Source: Archangium lansingense
Lineage (GTDB): Bacteria > Myxococcota > Myxococcia > Myxococcales > Myxococcaceae
DNA: 64,000 nucleotides
Direction: 5' to 3'
NCBI RefSeq assembly: GCF_026626635.1
Contig: NZ_JAPNKA010000001.1
Coordinates: forward strand, 7,812,001-7,876,000
The translations under genes and the position numbers were made by a program. The notes below the pieces were generated by a model that saw only the letters and a program-made list of their open reading frames with translations, made no database searches and was not told the origin of the DNA. Of this stretch, positions 10,250 to 17,769 are shown one piece after another; the first letter of the stretch is position 1; every line of letters starts with the position of its first letter.

Positions 10250-10309
10250 AGGCAGGATCCGAGGCGACTCATCCTAAGGCGCGGCCTTCTCTCCGCCTAC
10301 CAGAACGAC

Positions 10310-10341
10310 ACGGGGGAACGAGCTTGCGCCCGCTCCCCCGT
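10310..10341 (-). terminator. Hairpin downstream of greA, possible terminator
   Basis: Two 14-nt arms (10310-10323 and 10328-10341) around a 4-nt loop. On the minus-strand transcript the two imperfect positions become G-U wobbles, which favours function in the greA mRNA. There is no good T-run after it, so intrinsic termination is uncertain; recG may still be read through. Confidence 0.5.
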
Positions 10342-10363
10342 CCGCCTGGCCTCAAGGCTGCTC

Positions 10364-10876
10364 TCAGCCCTCTGCCGGCGCCTCGTCCTGCGGGTCCTCG
10401 AAGCGGACCTCCTGGACCTCGTACTCGCGCGTGCCGCCCGGGCTCTGCACCGTGGCGATGTCGCCCACCTTCTTGCCAATCAGCGCCCGCGCCACCGGCG
10501 AAGTCACGGCGATCCACCGCTTCTTCAGGTCCGCCTCCAGCTCGCCCACCAGCCGGTAGGTGACCGTCTTGTCCGACTCTACGTCCAACAGATCCACCGT
10601 GGCGCCGAACACCACCTTCTCCCCGCCCAGCTTGCTCGGATCGATCACCTCGGCCCGCGCAATCCAGTCGTTCAGGTCCAGGATGCGCCCCTCGATGTGG
10701 GACTGCTTCTCCTTGGCCGCGTGATACTCGGCGTTCTCCCGCAGGTCCCCATGCGCGCGCGCCACCTCGATCTCCCGGGAGATCTTCCCGCGCTCGACAG
10801 TCTGAAGGTGCTTCAGCTCCGCCTTCAGCTTCCGCAGACCCGACGGGGTCATCGGAATGTTCCCGCTCCCACTCAT
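10364..10876 (-). CDS. greA: Transcription elongation factor GreA
   Basis: Rescues backtracked RNA polymerase by stimulating transcript cleavage. The 170-residue product starts MSGSGNIPMTPSGLRKLKAE; ATG 10876 is preceded by AAGGAG at good spacing. The N-terminal antiparallel coiled coil carries the acidic tip (DLRENAEYHAAKEKQ), and the FKBP-like C-terminal domain includes LIGKKVGDIATVQSPGG. An extra acidic tail (EDPQDEAPAEG) makes it about 12 residues longer than E. coli GreA. The same frame is open further upstream to 11113 but without similarity to the family. Confidence 0.95.
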   Translation of the reverse strand: MSGSGNIPMTPSGLRKLKAELKHLQTVERGKISREIEVARAHGDLRENAEYHAAKEKQSHIEGRILDLNDWIARAEVIDPSKLGGEKVVFGATVDLLDVESDKTVTYRLVGELEADLKKRWIAVTSPVARALIGKKVGDIATVQSPGGTREYEVQEVRFEDPQDEAPAEG

Positions 10877-11073
10877 CGACACGGCTCCTTCCCACGGCAA
10901 CAGGTCAACGCTGAGGCCAGCCGCCGTCCTCCACACACGATGGCGGCGACCAAGCCGAAAGGGAAACTGTAAAGGACGTTTGACTGCCCGGTCAACGAAA
11001 CCCGCCCGTCGCACCAGCGCCAACGCATCTTCCGCACGCCCGGCCCGCCGGACTTCTGGCATGCTGCCGCACC

Positions 11074-11607
11074 GTGCTGTCCATCCAGGAGCTGCGCGCG
11101 CTCGGCGCGTCACTGTCCATCGGGGCCTTCCGCCGTCAACTCGGCCCCTTCGTCCTCATCCAGCGCGCGCCTGGCCGGCCCTCGTCCGCCGCGCTCGAGC
11201 CCACCCGCGTGGCCTCCGCCGACGCCATCGAGCGCGGCATGCTCTCGCTCCTCTTCGAGTTCGAGGACCTGCTCATCACCACCCTCCCCCCGCTGGAGCG
11301 CGTGGAGGAGCTCAGCGTGGGCCGGCTGCCGGACTGTGACCTGTTTATCGACGACGGCTCCGTGTCCAAGCGCCACGCCGTGCTGCGCTGGAATGAGCCC
11401 CAGGGCCGCTGCACCGTGCACGACACCGGCTCCACCAACGGCACCTTCCTCAATGGCAGTTCGCTCAGCACCCGCGAGGCGACGCTCAAGGACGGGGACA
11501 TCCTCAGCTTCGGCAATGTCCAGTTCTGGTACCTGGTGACGGACACGCTGCACGCCCGGCTGCACGGCCAGTCGCAGCAGACCAAGACGCCCTACCGAGG
11601 CGGTTAG
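11074..11607 (+). CDS. FHA-domain protein
   Basis: Phosphothreonine-binding protein of 177 residues. The first 80 residues have no recognisable fold. The FHA domain follows, with GRLPDCDLFIDD, SVSKRHAVLRW and STNGTFLNG, the conserved Gly-Arg, Ser-x-x-His and Asn-Gly signatures. There is no membrane segment, so it is cytoplasmic. GTG 11074 is the only start that leaves the N-terminal region intact. FHA proteins in myxobacteria usually read out Ser/Thr-kinase signalling; the partner kinase is not in this window. It is convergent with the membrane-protein gene at 11621. Confidence 0.88.
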   Translation: MLSIQELRALGASLSIGAFRRQLGPFVLIQRAPGRPSSAALEPTRVASADAIERGMLSLLFEFEDLLITTLPPLERVEELSVGRLPDCDLFIDDGSVSKRHAVLRWNEPQGRCTVHDTGSTNGTFLNGSSLSTREATLKDGDILSFGNVQFWYLVTDTLHARLHGQSQQTKTPYRGG

Positions 11608-11617
11608 CGCGAGGCCC

Positions 11618-12187
11618 TGCTCAGGGCATCCGGCCCGCGGCCGGGTTCTTACGCGCCGCGGAGAAGGCTCCACGCAGCGCGTCCACCACTCCCCCCACCT
11701 CTCCGGCGTACTGCACCGCGTGGATGGTGTAGAGGTCCTGCACTTCCTCCAGGCGGCGGTACACCTCCTTGAGGCTCACTCGCTCCCGGGACTCGAGTGC
11801 ACACCGGGCCTCGGAGTCGCGCTTGCGCTGCATCCAGGTGGTGCGGAACGCCAGCCACTGCCTGTCCACCTCTCGCGCCGGCGAGATGCGCACCAGCTTC
11901 TCCCTCTCCGTCTCCAGCTGCGACCACAGCGCGTCCGCCGCGTCCAGGCACTCCCGGTAGGACAGCACCTGCTCTTCCGCTGGCTTCTTCGCTGGCGTCA
12001 TCGCCAACACCGAGCGCGTCACTCCGTTGATGACCGCCAGGCAGAAGACTGTCACCACGGCGATGTACAGGCCGTAGGCAGCGGCTCGGAAGGGACGGTA
12101 TCGGGGGTCTTTCCGGGGATCGGGCTCGGACACGGGGCCCGTCTTACGACCGCAGGCCTCTCCATGGCAACGCCCGGGTGCTTCACC
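11618..12187. repeat. Segmental duplication, copy A (~570 bp)
   Basis: Nearly identical to 13316-13885 at a constant offset of 1698 bp, both in direct orientation. About nine substitutions were spotted by eye over the coding part, plus small indels near the right end. Identity starts at TGCTCAGGGC and ends at GGGTGCTTCACC. Each copy carries one complete minus-strand gene. Confidence 0.9.
11621..12133 (-). CDS. Small single-pass membrane protein, copy A of a duplicated gene
   Basis: 170 residues, no family recognised. A short cytoplasmic head (SEPDPRKDPRYRPFRAAA), one transmembrane helix (about residues 17-38, LYIAVVTVFCLAVINGV), then an extracytoplasmic alpha-helical region rich in charged residues with two Cys (YRECLDA, EARCALE) that could pair. 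GTG 12133 is preferred because it is the first start shared by both duplicate copies; upstream of it the copies are in different frames. It differs from copy B (13319-13831) at only two residues (Ala/Glu in QWLAFRTT; Arg/Gln in ALESRERV), while most DNA differences are silent, which suggests both were kept under selection. Confidence 0.75.
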   Translation of the reverse strand: MSEPDPRKDPRYRPFRAAAYGLYIAVVTVFCLAVINGVTRSVLAMTPAKKPAEEQVLSYRECLDAADALWSQLETEREKLVRISPAREVDRQWLAFRTTWMQRKRDSEARCALESRERVSLKEVYRRLEEVQDLYTIHAVQYAGEVGGVVDALRGAFSAARKNPAAGRMP

Positions 12188-12249
12188 CACGGGTTCGAAA
12201 ACCGGGGCAGGTACTGCGGTGATGCTACGCGGCTCACCTGGAAGCCGGC

Positions 12250-12792
12250 CTACATCGACGTGGTGGGCGGCTCGTAATCGAACGTGATGGACTCGTGAAA
12301 GTGCTGGTAGAGCCAGCGCCCACCATGCTTGCGCAGGACGAAGGTGGCGCGAGAGGGCTGCACCAGCACCTCTCCCCCCGTCCTGGTCTTGTAGACCCAG
12401 GAGTAATTGCAGAAGACATAGGCGGTGTCTCCCCTCCGAGAGATCCGCACGTTGCTGACGTCTCCGCTGAGGATGATGAGGGTGTCCAGGAAGCTCTGAT
12501 AGTAGGGGCGCAGCTCATCGAGCCCGACGAGGGGCTGGTCAAACTCATTGGCGACATAGGTCACTTCTTCGGAACCCCTGGTATCCCAGAGGCCCAGCAG
12601 CATCCCCATGTCCTCCTCGATGAACCCCTTCGCGTAGCCCTCGACAGCCCGGAGGATGGCGCGCTCATCGGACCTTCGCAGCTCCGCGGCGGCCCGAGTC
12701 GTCTCCGTGTCGCAGCAGGGCTCCGCCGCCTCACTGGAGCCCTGAATCCCAATCACAGCCACGAGAACAGCCAAGAATTGAATGGTCCGCAT
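12250..12792 (-). CDS. Secreted SnoaL-like (NTF2-fold, DUF4440-type) protein
   Basis: 180 residues. ATG 12792 opens a signal peptide (MRTIQFLAVLVAVIGIQGSS) and follows a G-rich ribosome-binding stretch. The mature protein has the NTF2-like pattern of an N-terminal helix (AILRAVEGYAKGFIEEDMGMLLGLWD) and curved sheet strands (VSNVRISRRGDTAYVFCNYSW, GGRWLYQHFHES). It resembles nuclear-transport-factor-2-like proteins of the CaMKII-association/SnoaL group, which includes enzymes and pure ligand binders, so no reaction is assigned. Unusual: adjacent cysteines just after the signal peptide (EPCCDTE). It is sandwiched between the two arms of a direct duplication. Confidence 0.7.
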   Translation of the reverse strand: MRTIQFLAVLVAVIGIQGSSEAAEPCCDTETTRAAAELRRSDERAILRAVEGYAKGFIEEDMGMLLGLWDTRGSEEVTYVANEFDQPLVGLDELRPYYQSFLDTLIILSGDVSNVRISRRGDTAYVFCNYSWVYKTRTGGEVLVQPSRATFVLRKHGGRWLYQHFHESITFDYEPPTTSM

Positions 12793-13315
12793 GATTCCCC
12801 CCAAGACATAAAATGACAGACAGTTTACAGTGGCGAGACCCTGAAGCTCCTGCCTTCGTGCCATCCGCGTCATTGCCTGGATGCGAATGCAAGCAATTGC
12901 CAGAAGGGTGCCACGGCTCTTCCCGGGCTCGGAGGAGGAGCTCTCGCGGTGGAATCGCTTGAAATAGCTGAGTATGTGAACGGCTTCACACGCCCCCGGA
13001 GGGAGGGTCAGTCCTCCCTGACGAGTCAATCCCCACCCAGACGCACGCGCTGAAAGCCAGGAGCTCCAGCGGCGGGAGATCGGCTCCGAGCCCCGCGCCA
13101 TTCACCAGAGCACGTTCCATCAGGAGCGAAAGACTCTCGGCACGCGGCCTGATTCCGCGGCGCACTGCTGGAATCGACAGGAAGGTGAGCGGGGAGTGAA
13201 GAACCCGACACACGAGACTTGTGAGCAGGCCCAGCCCAGTGCAGCGGACGGCGCCAACGCGTGGCGCGTCACAGAAGACCCAGCCGGGACCCGCTCCCGT
13301 GCAGGGCAACCACCT
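12793..13315. other. Gene-poor spacer between the SnoaL-like gene and duplicate copy B
   Basis: About 520 bp. The part next to 12792 is A+T-richer than the surroundings and probably holds the promoter of the SnoaL-like gene. Open frames here (for example 12986-13309 minus) lack a ribosome-binding site and any familiar composition, so none is called. A short GGGAGGGTCAGTCCTCCCT partial palindrome lies near 13000. Confidence 0.6.
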
Positions 13316-13885
13316 TGCTCAGGGCATCCGGCCCGCGGCCGGGTTCTTACGCGCCGCGGAGAAGGCTCCACGCAGCGCGTCCACCACTCCCCCCACCTCT
13401 CCGGCGTACTGCACCGCGTGGATGGTGTAGAGGTCCTGCACTTCCTCCAGGCGGCGGTACACCTCCTTGAGGCTCACTCGCTCCTGGGACTCCAGGGCAC
13501 ACCGGGCCTCCGAGTCTCGCTTGCGCTGCATCCAGGTGGTACGGAACTCCAGCCACTGCCTGTCCACCTCTCGCGCCGGCGAGATGCGCACCAGCTTCTC
13601 CCTCTCCGTCTCCAGCTGCGACCACAGCGCGTCCGCCGCGTCCAGGCACTCCCGGTAGGACAGCACCTGCTCTTCCGCTGGCTTCTTCGCTGGCGTCATC
13701 GCCAACACCGAGCGCGTCACTCCGTTGATGACCGCCAGGCAGAAGACTGTCACCACGGCGATGTACAGGCCGTAGGCGGCGGCTCGGAAGGGACGGTATC
13801 GGGGGTCTTTCCGGGGATCGGGCTCGGACACGGGGCCCCGTCTTACGACCGCATGCGCCCCATGGCAACGCCCGGGTGCTTCACC
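13316..13885. repeat. Segmental duplication, copy B (~570 bp)
   Basis: Direct repeat of 11618-12187. The right end (about 13840-13885) has an extra C and a compensating loss relative to copy A, so the frames upstream of the shared GTG start differ. Immediately beyond the right end is a tRNA T-arm-like string at about 13894-13918. Confidence 0.9.
13319..13831 (-). CDS. Small single-pass membrane protein, copy B of a duplicated gene
   Basis: Paralogue of the gene at 11621-12133 with two amino-acid differences over 170 residues; same topology (short cytoplasmic head, one helix, helical extracytoplasmic domain with two Cys). GTG 13831 is the shared start. Function unknown. Because the duplicated unit includes little upstream DNA, the two copies have different promoters and could differ in expression while making almost the same protein. 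Confidence 0.75.
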   Translation of the reverse strand: MSEPDPRKDPRYRPFRAAAYGLYIAVVTVFCLAVINGVTRSVLAMTPAKKPAEEQVLSYRECLDAADALWSQLETEREKLVRISPAREVDRQWLEFRTTWMQRKRDSEARCALESQERVSLKEVYRRLEEVQDLYTIHAVQYAGEVGGVVDALRGAFSAARKNPAAGRMP

Positions 13886-13893
13886 TCCCTCCA

Positions 13894-13918
13894 ACAGGTT
13901 CAAATCCCGTCGGGGACT
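13894..13918 (+). other. tRNA T-arm/acceptor-like fragment at a duplication edge
   Basis: ACAGG-TTCAAAT-CCCGT followed by CGGGGAC looks like the T-stem, T-loop and 3' acceptor strand of a tRNA (one mismatch in the T-stem). A whole tRNA cannot be folded: the preceding 76-85 bases contain no D-arm or anticodon arm. It could be a leftover attachment-site fragment or chance. Confidence 0.3.
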
Positions 13919-14052
13919 CACAATCCGAGACCGGAAGCCAGTGAACTCTCAGCGGTTTCCGGCCTTGAGGCTCCTTCCCAGTCATCTAGAAGCCGTGACT
14001 ACAGATTCCACCTCGTGCGACTGATCCGCCCCCATCATCGCCGGAGCCGCTC

Positions 14053-14994
14053 ATGACCCTCGAAGACTGCCTCCCCCCGGACCTCAGGGGCCCCACCACC
14101 ACGGTTACCCGGATCGCCGCGGGGCTCTCGGGCGCCGGCGTCTACCGCGTCGAGGCCGCCGGCAAGGCGTTCGTGCTGAAGGTCGCTGGGGAGAGCGAGA
14201 ATCCCGCCGACTGGCGCCGCGGGTTCCATATCCAGCGCCTCGCCGCTGACGCCGGCCTGGCGCCTCGCATCGTCCACGTCGACGAGGCCCGGCGCGCTGT
14301 CCTCACCGCCTTCGTCGCCGACCGTTCGTTCCTGGCCTCCTACGCAAACCCGAGCACGCACGAGGCCGCGCTCGCGCAGCTCGGCCGCACAGTGCGCCGC
14401 CTGCATGAGCTCCCGCTCCCCGCTGACCTGCACCCGCTCCATCCACGCGAGTTCCTCGCCCAGACGTGGAGCGCCCTCCAGCCCGGCTTCACCCTCCCGG
14501 ACTTCGCCCGCGACGCGATCCAGCGCGTGCTCGAGGAGGAGCCACCGGCCGACGGGCGCGCTCTGGTCCTCAGCCACAACGACATCAACCCCACCAACCT
14601 CGTCTACGACGGCGAGAACATCCTGCTCCTCGACTGGACGACCGCCGGGCCGAACCATCCCTTTTATGATCTCGCGGTGATCTCGGTCTTCCTGCGCATG
14701 GATGAGGGGACCTGCCGGAGGTTGCTCGCGGCCCACGACGGCGAGCCGGTGAACACACTCCCCGCTCGCTTCGCCTATTTCCGCCGGCTGGTGCCGGTAC
14801 TCTGCGGCTCGACACTCCTGAACCTGGCCCGCCAGATGAAGCACGCAGGGGCCAGCGGTACGGAAACGCTCGCCTCCCAGCCCTCGCTCGCCGAGTTCTA
14901 TCAGCGCCTGCAGACCGGCGCGGTGAACCTCGCCACGGCGGACGGCCAGTGGGCCTTCGGTCTCGCCCTCATCAAGGAGAGCTTCGCTCGTTGA
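14053..14994 (+). CDS. APH/choline-kinase-family phosphotransferase
   Basis: 313-residue small-molecule kinase of the protein-kinase-like fold. Visible: a Gly-rich nucleotide loop (AAGLSGAGVYRVE), the lysine in KAFVLKVAGE, the catalytic Brenner motif SHNDINPTNLVYD (about residue 175) and the metal-binding LLLDWTTAG (about 195). Members phosphorylate aminoglycosides, choline, homoserine or other hydroxyl compounds; the substrate cannot be read from sequence. The preceding gene is divergent or unrelated, and it appears to be transcribed alone. ATG 14053 keeps the whole N-lobe. Confidence 0.85.
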   Translation: MTLEDCLPPDLRGPTTTVTRIAAGLSGAGVYRVEAAGKAFVLKVAGESENPADWRRGFHIQRLAADAGLAPRIVHVDEARRAVLTAFVADRSFLASYANPSTHEAALAQLGRTVRRLHELPLPADLHPLHPREFLAQTWSALQPGFTLPDFARDAIQRVLEEEPPADGRALVLSHNDINPTNLVYDGENILLLDWTTAGPNHPFYDLAVISVFLRMDEGTCRRLLAAHDGEPVNTLPARFAYFRRLVPVLCGSTLLNLARQMKHAGASGTETLASQPSLAEFYQRLQTGAVNLATADGQWAFGLALIKESFAR

Positions 14995-15101
14995 CCTCCC
15001 TACCACGTCGCCCAGTGTTGCTCGGTCAGCCACAGCGTGCCTTCGAAACGTCCGAAGGGCACTCGAGGCCCGTCTGGGAGTTGGGAGCGCCTGGGGCGCC
15101 G

Positions 15102-15136
15102 TCCACCGACGTGGAGGGACCGTCCACGGAAGTGGA
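15102..15136 (+). promoter_or_regulatory. Two phased palindromes, probable enhancer-binding-protein sites
   Basis: TCCAC-N4-GTGGA occurs at 15102-15115 and again at 15123-15136. The centres are 21 bp apart, two helical turns, so both sites face the same side of the DNA. They lie about 50-95 bp upstream of a -24/-12 promoter, the usual place for a sigma-54 activator. Confidence 0.65.
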
Positions 15137-15182
15137 TGCACCGGAGGGACGAAGGAGGTGCGTGTCAGAGGAGAGTGCTCTT

Positions 15183-15197
15183 GGCAGGCGCCTTGCT
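15183..15197 (+). promoter_or_regulatory. Sigma-54 (-24/-12) promoter
   Basis: TGGCAG-N5-TTGCT, with GG at 15183-15184 and GC at 15195-15196 separated by exactly 10 bp, matches the RpoN consensus TGGCAC-N5-TTGCW except for one position. Predicted transcription start is about 15208, 24 bp before the ATG of the downstream gene. Confidence 0.7.
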
Positions 15198-15231
15198 CAG
15201 GGCCTGGTGAACCCCAACCAGGAGCTGACAC

Positions 15232-15978
15232 ATGACGACCCCCGTGTCCGGCAATCGTGCCGGTGAAACAACCCCTTCCCTGGACAATCTCGCCGGTACT
15301 CAGGGCGCTGCCCCGACTCCCCGAGCCACGTCGACGACCCGGACGGCAACCGCGCAGGAGGCCAACACCGTCACCCGGGCGCCCGCCGCTCCCCCGGGGG
15401 CCGATGCACCGCGCGAGTTCCCCACCGGGACGATGGACTACTACCGCAAGCGACACTTCGACTTCGTCGCGCGCAATCCCGGAATGCCGCCGCCGCCGTA
15501 CTATCTCCAGTACGGAGAGAAGTACATCCAACGCTTCAAGGCACTGGGACCCGACCAACTGTCCCCTGAGGGCCTCGCGTGGCGCGACAGGGCCCTCAAG
15601 GAACTGCAGAACGCGATCGAGACGCTGCGCAAGAAGGAGCCTGGTGATTTCGCGACGCTCGAGCGCGATCCGGATGCGCTCGCGGAGTTCGCCTACGCCA
15701 CGCATAGCACTGCCTACATGAAGGCAGGCCTCCTCGAGCTTCCCGTGCAGGACCTCAAGACCATCCTCCTCACGCCAGACCTCCAGGATCTGCTGAGCGT
15801 GGAGGGGATGAAGCAGATCATCAAAGTGGGCTGGGAGGTACGTCCCAAGGAGATGGAAGCCATTGTCACAGCGACCACTTCGGAAGTACTGCGTCGCGAC
15901 ATCCAGCCCAAGGTCGAGCAGCTCGATCGTGAGCTCAAGGCTCGCGTAGTGCAGGGCTGGATGCACAGCGGCTACTGA
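15232..15978 (+). CDS. Unknown protein, candidate secreted effector under sigma-54 control
   Basis: 248 residues; function not recognised. The ATG is preceded by AGGAG at good spacing. The first about 65 residues are Thr/Ala/Pro-rich and probably disordered. From FPTGTMDYYRKRHFDFVARN onward the protein is compact and helical (YYLQYGEKYIQRFKALGP, FAYATHSTAYMKAGLLELP, DLKTILLTPDLQDLLSVEGM). No signal peptide or membrane helix. A disordered head joined to a small helical domain, followed directly by a membrane-anchored partner gene, is the layout of many effector/immunity pairs, but this is inference only. The next gene starts 14 bp downstream. Confidence 0.7.
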   Translation: MTTPVSGNRAGETTPSLDNLAGTQGAAPTPRATSTTRTATAQEANTVTRAPAAPPGADAPREFPTGTMDYYRKRHFDFVARNPGMPPPPYYLQYGEKYIQRFKALGPDQLSPEGLAWRDRALKELQNAIETLRKKEPGDFATLERDPDALAEFAYATHSTAYMKAGLLELPVQDLKTILLTPDLQDLLSVEGMKQIIKVGWEVRPKEMEAIVTATTSEVLRRDIQPKVEQLDRELKARVVQGWMHSGY

Positions 15979-15992
15979 CCTCGGAGACCGCC

Positions 15993-16988
15993 ATGCGTAG
16001 GCTCCTCCTTGTCATCTTGTTCAGTCCCTGTCTCCTGTGCCTCGGTGGTGGGGTGCACTACTGGGCCTACAATGCCCTCAGAGATCTTGGCATCGGGATG
16101 GGAAACAGCGTGTGGAAACCGCTGGGAGAGCGACTCGATCACAAAGCTCTACCGGATGAACTCTACGTCGGAGAGCATTCCGCGTTCTACACGACGCACC
16201 AATCCTCCGGGGAGGGGACCACGCTCTGGCGCGTCAGCGCCACAGGGGCACGTCGCTGGTCCCACTTCGAGGGAGCAGTCTGTTCCCTGGCCAATGCTGG
16301 AAACGTGTGGTTCGGCCTCCTTTCGCTGCCGTCCCCGGATCGGAGGGATGAGCGGATCTTCAAGGTCGTCCGTTCGCACGACGAAGGACGAACCTGGGAA
16401 GAGCGTGGCGTGGTCCGCAATCTGTCAAAGCTGCTCGTGGTGTCGGAGCAGGAGGTGTGGGGCCTCGGGAGAGAACTTCAGGTCAGCACGGATGCGGGCC
16501 AGACGTTCACTCGTGTCCCCCTCCCTGGAGAGCGGAATTCCGTCACTGAACAGCTTTCTCGTGGCCTGGACGGGACCGTTTGGCTGGTCGGGCCCGCCGA
16601 GCTCTTCCGCATCTCGGAGCACGGCAAGCACTGGACGCATGAGCCGATAGAGGGAGCCGATCTGCAGGCTGGCAGTGAGGGCATTCTCGCCGGGCGCGTG
16701 GGCGAGGCCCTGGCCATCCGTCGCGATGCGCCAGGTGCAGAGTGGATCCCCTTCACTCGCAGAGATCACTGGGTGAAGGACTTCTCTGTCTCGGGCGACA
16801 CCATCCGTGTTGTTACCGGCTCCGTCGATCCATTCAAGACCGGGATGGATCTCTGGTACCACCACAGCGAGGACGGCGGTCGCACGTGGGAGCACGTGGA
16901 CACCGACCTGTTCAAGATGGCCATCGACGGGCGGGAGAGGGGCTTCGGCGTGGAGCTCCTGGGTGAGCTCTACGGGCACGTGCCGTAG
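15993..16988 (+). CDS. Membrane-anchored BNR/sialidase-type beta-propeller protein
   Basis: 331 residues. An N-terminal hydrophobic segment (LLLVILFSPCLLCLGGGV) acts as signal anchor or lipobox-containing signal; the rest is extracytoplasmic. BNR-type Asp-box motifs recur (SHDEGRTWEE, STDAGQTFTR, SEDGGRTWEH), as in sialidase or YCF48-like propellers. No catalytic sialidase residues could be assigned, so a binding role is likelier. Cotranscribed with the 15232 gene (14-bp gap) and followed by a hairpin at 17005-17024. If the upstream protein is toxic this would be the place for an immunity factor; untested. Confidence 0.75.
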   Translation: MRRLLLVILFSPCLLCLGGGVHYWAYNALRDLGIGMGNSVWKPLGERLDHKALPDELYVGEHSAFYTTHQSSGEGTTLWRVSATGARRWSHFEGAVCSLANAGNVWFGLLSLPSPDRRDERIFKVVRSHDEGRTWEERGVVRNLSKLLVVSEQEVWGLGRELQVSTDAGQTFTRVPLPGERNSVTEQLSRGLDGTVWLVGPAELFRISEHGKHWTHEPIEGADLQAGSEGILAGRVGEALAIRRDAPGAEWIPFTRRDHWVKDFSVSGDTIRVVTGSVDPFKTGMDLWYHHSEDGGRTWEHVDTDLFKMAIDGRERGFGVELLGELYGHVP

Positions 16989-17004
16989 CGTCCAGCCCTG
17001 ACTC

Positions 17005-17024
17005 AGGGGGGCCCAAGCCCCCCT
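17005..17024 (+). terminator. Hairpin ending the 15232-16988 unit
   Basis: Perfect 8-bp arms AGGGGGGC/GCCCCCCT around a CCAA loop, 17 bp after the stop of the propeller gene. No T-run follows, so it may end transcription only with Rho or by stalling. Confidence 0.5.
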
Positions 17025-17092
17025 CCTGGTCCCCCATGCGTCCGTACGCCGCAGCGCGTCACATCCAGGCGCGCGGAGTAGGTTGTCGCGGA

Positions 17093-17121
17093 TTGTCAGG
17101 AGCCGAGGCGCCCGCTGTAAA
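17093..17121 (+). promoter_or_regulatory. Possible sigma-70-type promoter of the NarL-type two-component genes
   Basis: TTGTCA at 17093-17098, 17-bp spacer, TGTAAA at 17116-17121. Transcription would begin near 17128, only about 3 bases before ATG 17131. No Shine-Dalgarno precedes that ATG, so the mRNA may be leaderless. Confidence 0.4.
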
Positions 17122-17130
17122 GTTGCATAC

Positions 17131-17769
17131 ATGCTCAACGTCGTCGTCGTGGAAGACGACTCCAACCTGCTCGCATCCGTCCGGCAGGCGATCGAGGCGC
17201 CGGAGTCCGGGATGCGCATCGCCGGTGCCTTCTCACGCGGCGGCGAGGCGATCTCGTGGCTTCAGCGCCAGAAGTCAGTGGACTGTGCGCTGGTGGATCT
17301 CGGCCTCCCGGATCGCTCTGGAGTAGAGGTGCTGGCGGAGCTGAGGACGACGCACCCCACCGCCGTCGGACTCGTCTTCACCATCTTCGACGACGACGAA
17401 CACCTGTTCCCCGCGCTGCAGGCCGGAGCGCAAGGATACCTGCTGAAAGACTCCACCTCGGAGGTCCTCCTCCGGTCCATCCGCGAGGCGGTCGCGGGTG
17501 GCGCGCCGATGACGCCGGCGGTGGCCCGAAAGGTGGTCCGGCGCTTCTGGGCACCGCCGGTGGTCCAGCAGGAGCCGCTCACCGCGCGCGAGCGTGAGCT
17601 GCTCGTGCTGCTCTGCCACGGCGCCAGCTACGACGCGGCGGCGGCGCGGATGGCGGTGAGCCTGAGCACCATCCAGGCGCACGTCCGCAGCACGTACCGC
17701 AAGCTCTCGGTGAGCTCCAAGGCCGAGGCGGTGAGCGCGGCCGTCCGGTTGGGACTCTTCGTCCCATGA
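17131..17769 (+). CDS. NarL/FixJ-family response regulator
   Basis: 212 residues. REC domain with acidic pocket VVVVEDD, phospho-acceptor Asp in CALVDLGLPD (about residue 54) and the conserved Lys in GYLLKDS. LuxR-type helix-turn-helix at the C-terminus: LTARERELLVLL and STIQAHVRSTYRKL. ATG 17131 gives the canonical REC start MLNVVVVEDD; the frame opens earlier but adds nothing conserved. The stop overlaps the start of the partner kinase (ATGA at 17766), indicating translational coupling. It probably controls the lipoprotein genes downstream and its own operon. Confidence 0.92.
   Translation: MLNVVVVEDDSNLLASVRQAIEAPESGMRIAGAFSRGGEAISWLQRQKSVDCALVDLGLPDRSGVEVLAELRTTHPTAVGLVFTIFDDDEHLFPALQAGAQGYLLKDSTSEVLLRSIREAVAGGAPMTPAVARKVVRRFWAPPVVQQEPLTARERELLVLLCHGASYDAAAARMAVSLSTIQAHVRSTYRKLSVSSKAEAVSAAVRLGLFVP

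Noticed and set aside
12986..13309. 107-codon minus-strand frame in the spacer
   Set aside because: No start context, no family features; two shorter frames overlap it equally well.
13303..13318. Second sigma-54-like site (GG-N10-GC) at the left edge of duplicate copy B
   Set aside because: It would drive transcription antisense to the copy B gene, lacks the full TGGC and is part of the duplicated edge sequence; probably chance.
13834..13918. Whole tRNA of Ser/Leu length
   Set aside because: GGCCCCG can pair with CGGGGAC except one position, but there is no D-arm, no anticodon stem and no conserved U8/A9, and the 5' part lies in the duplicated coding unit's edge.
14035..15966. 643-codon minus-strand frame
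   Set aside because: Overlaps the phosphotransferase, the sigma-54 promoter region and the 15232 gene; no ribosome-binding site or motif.
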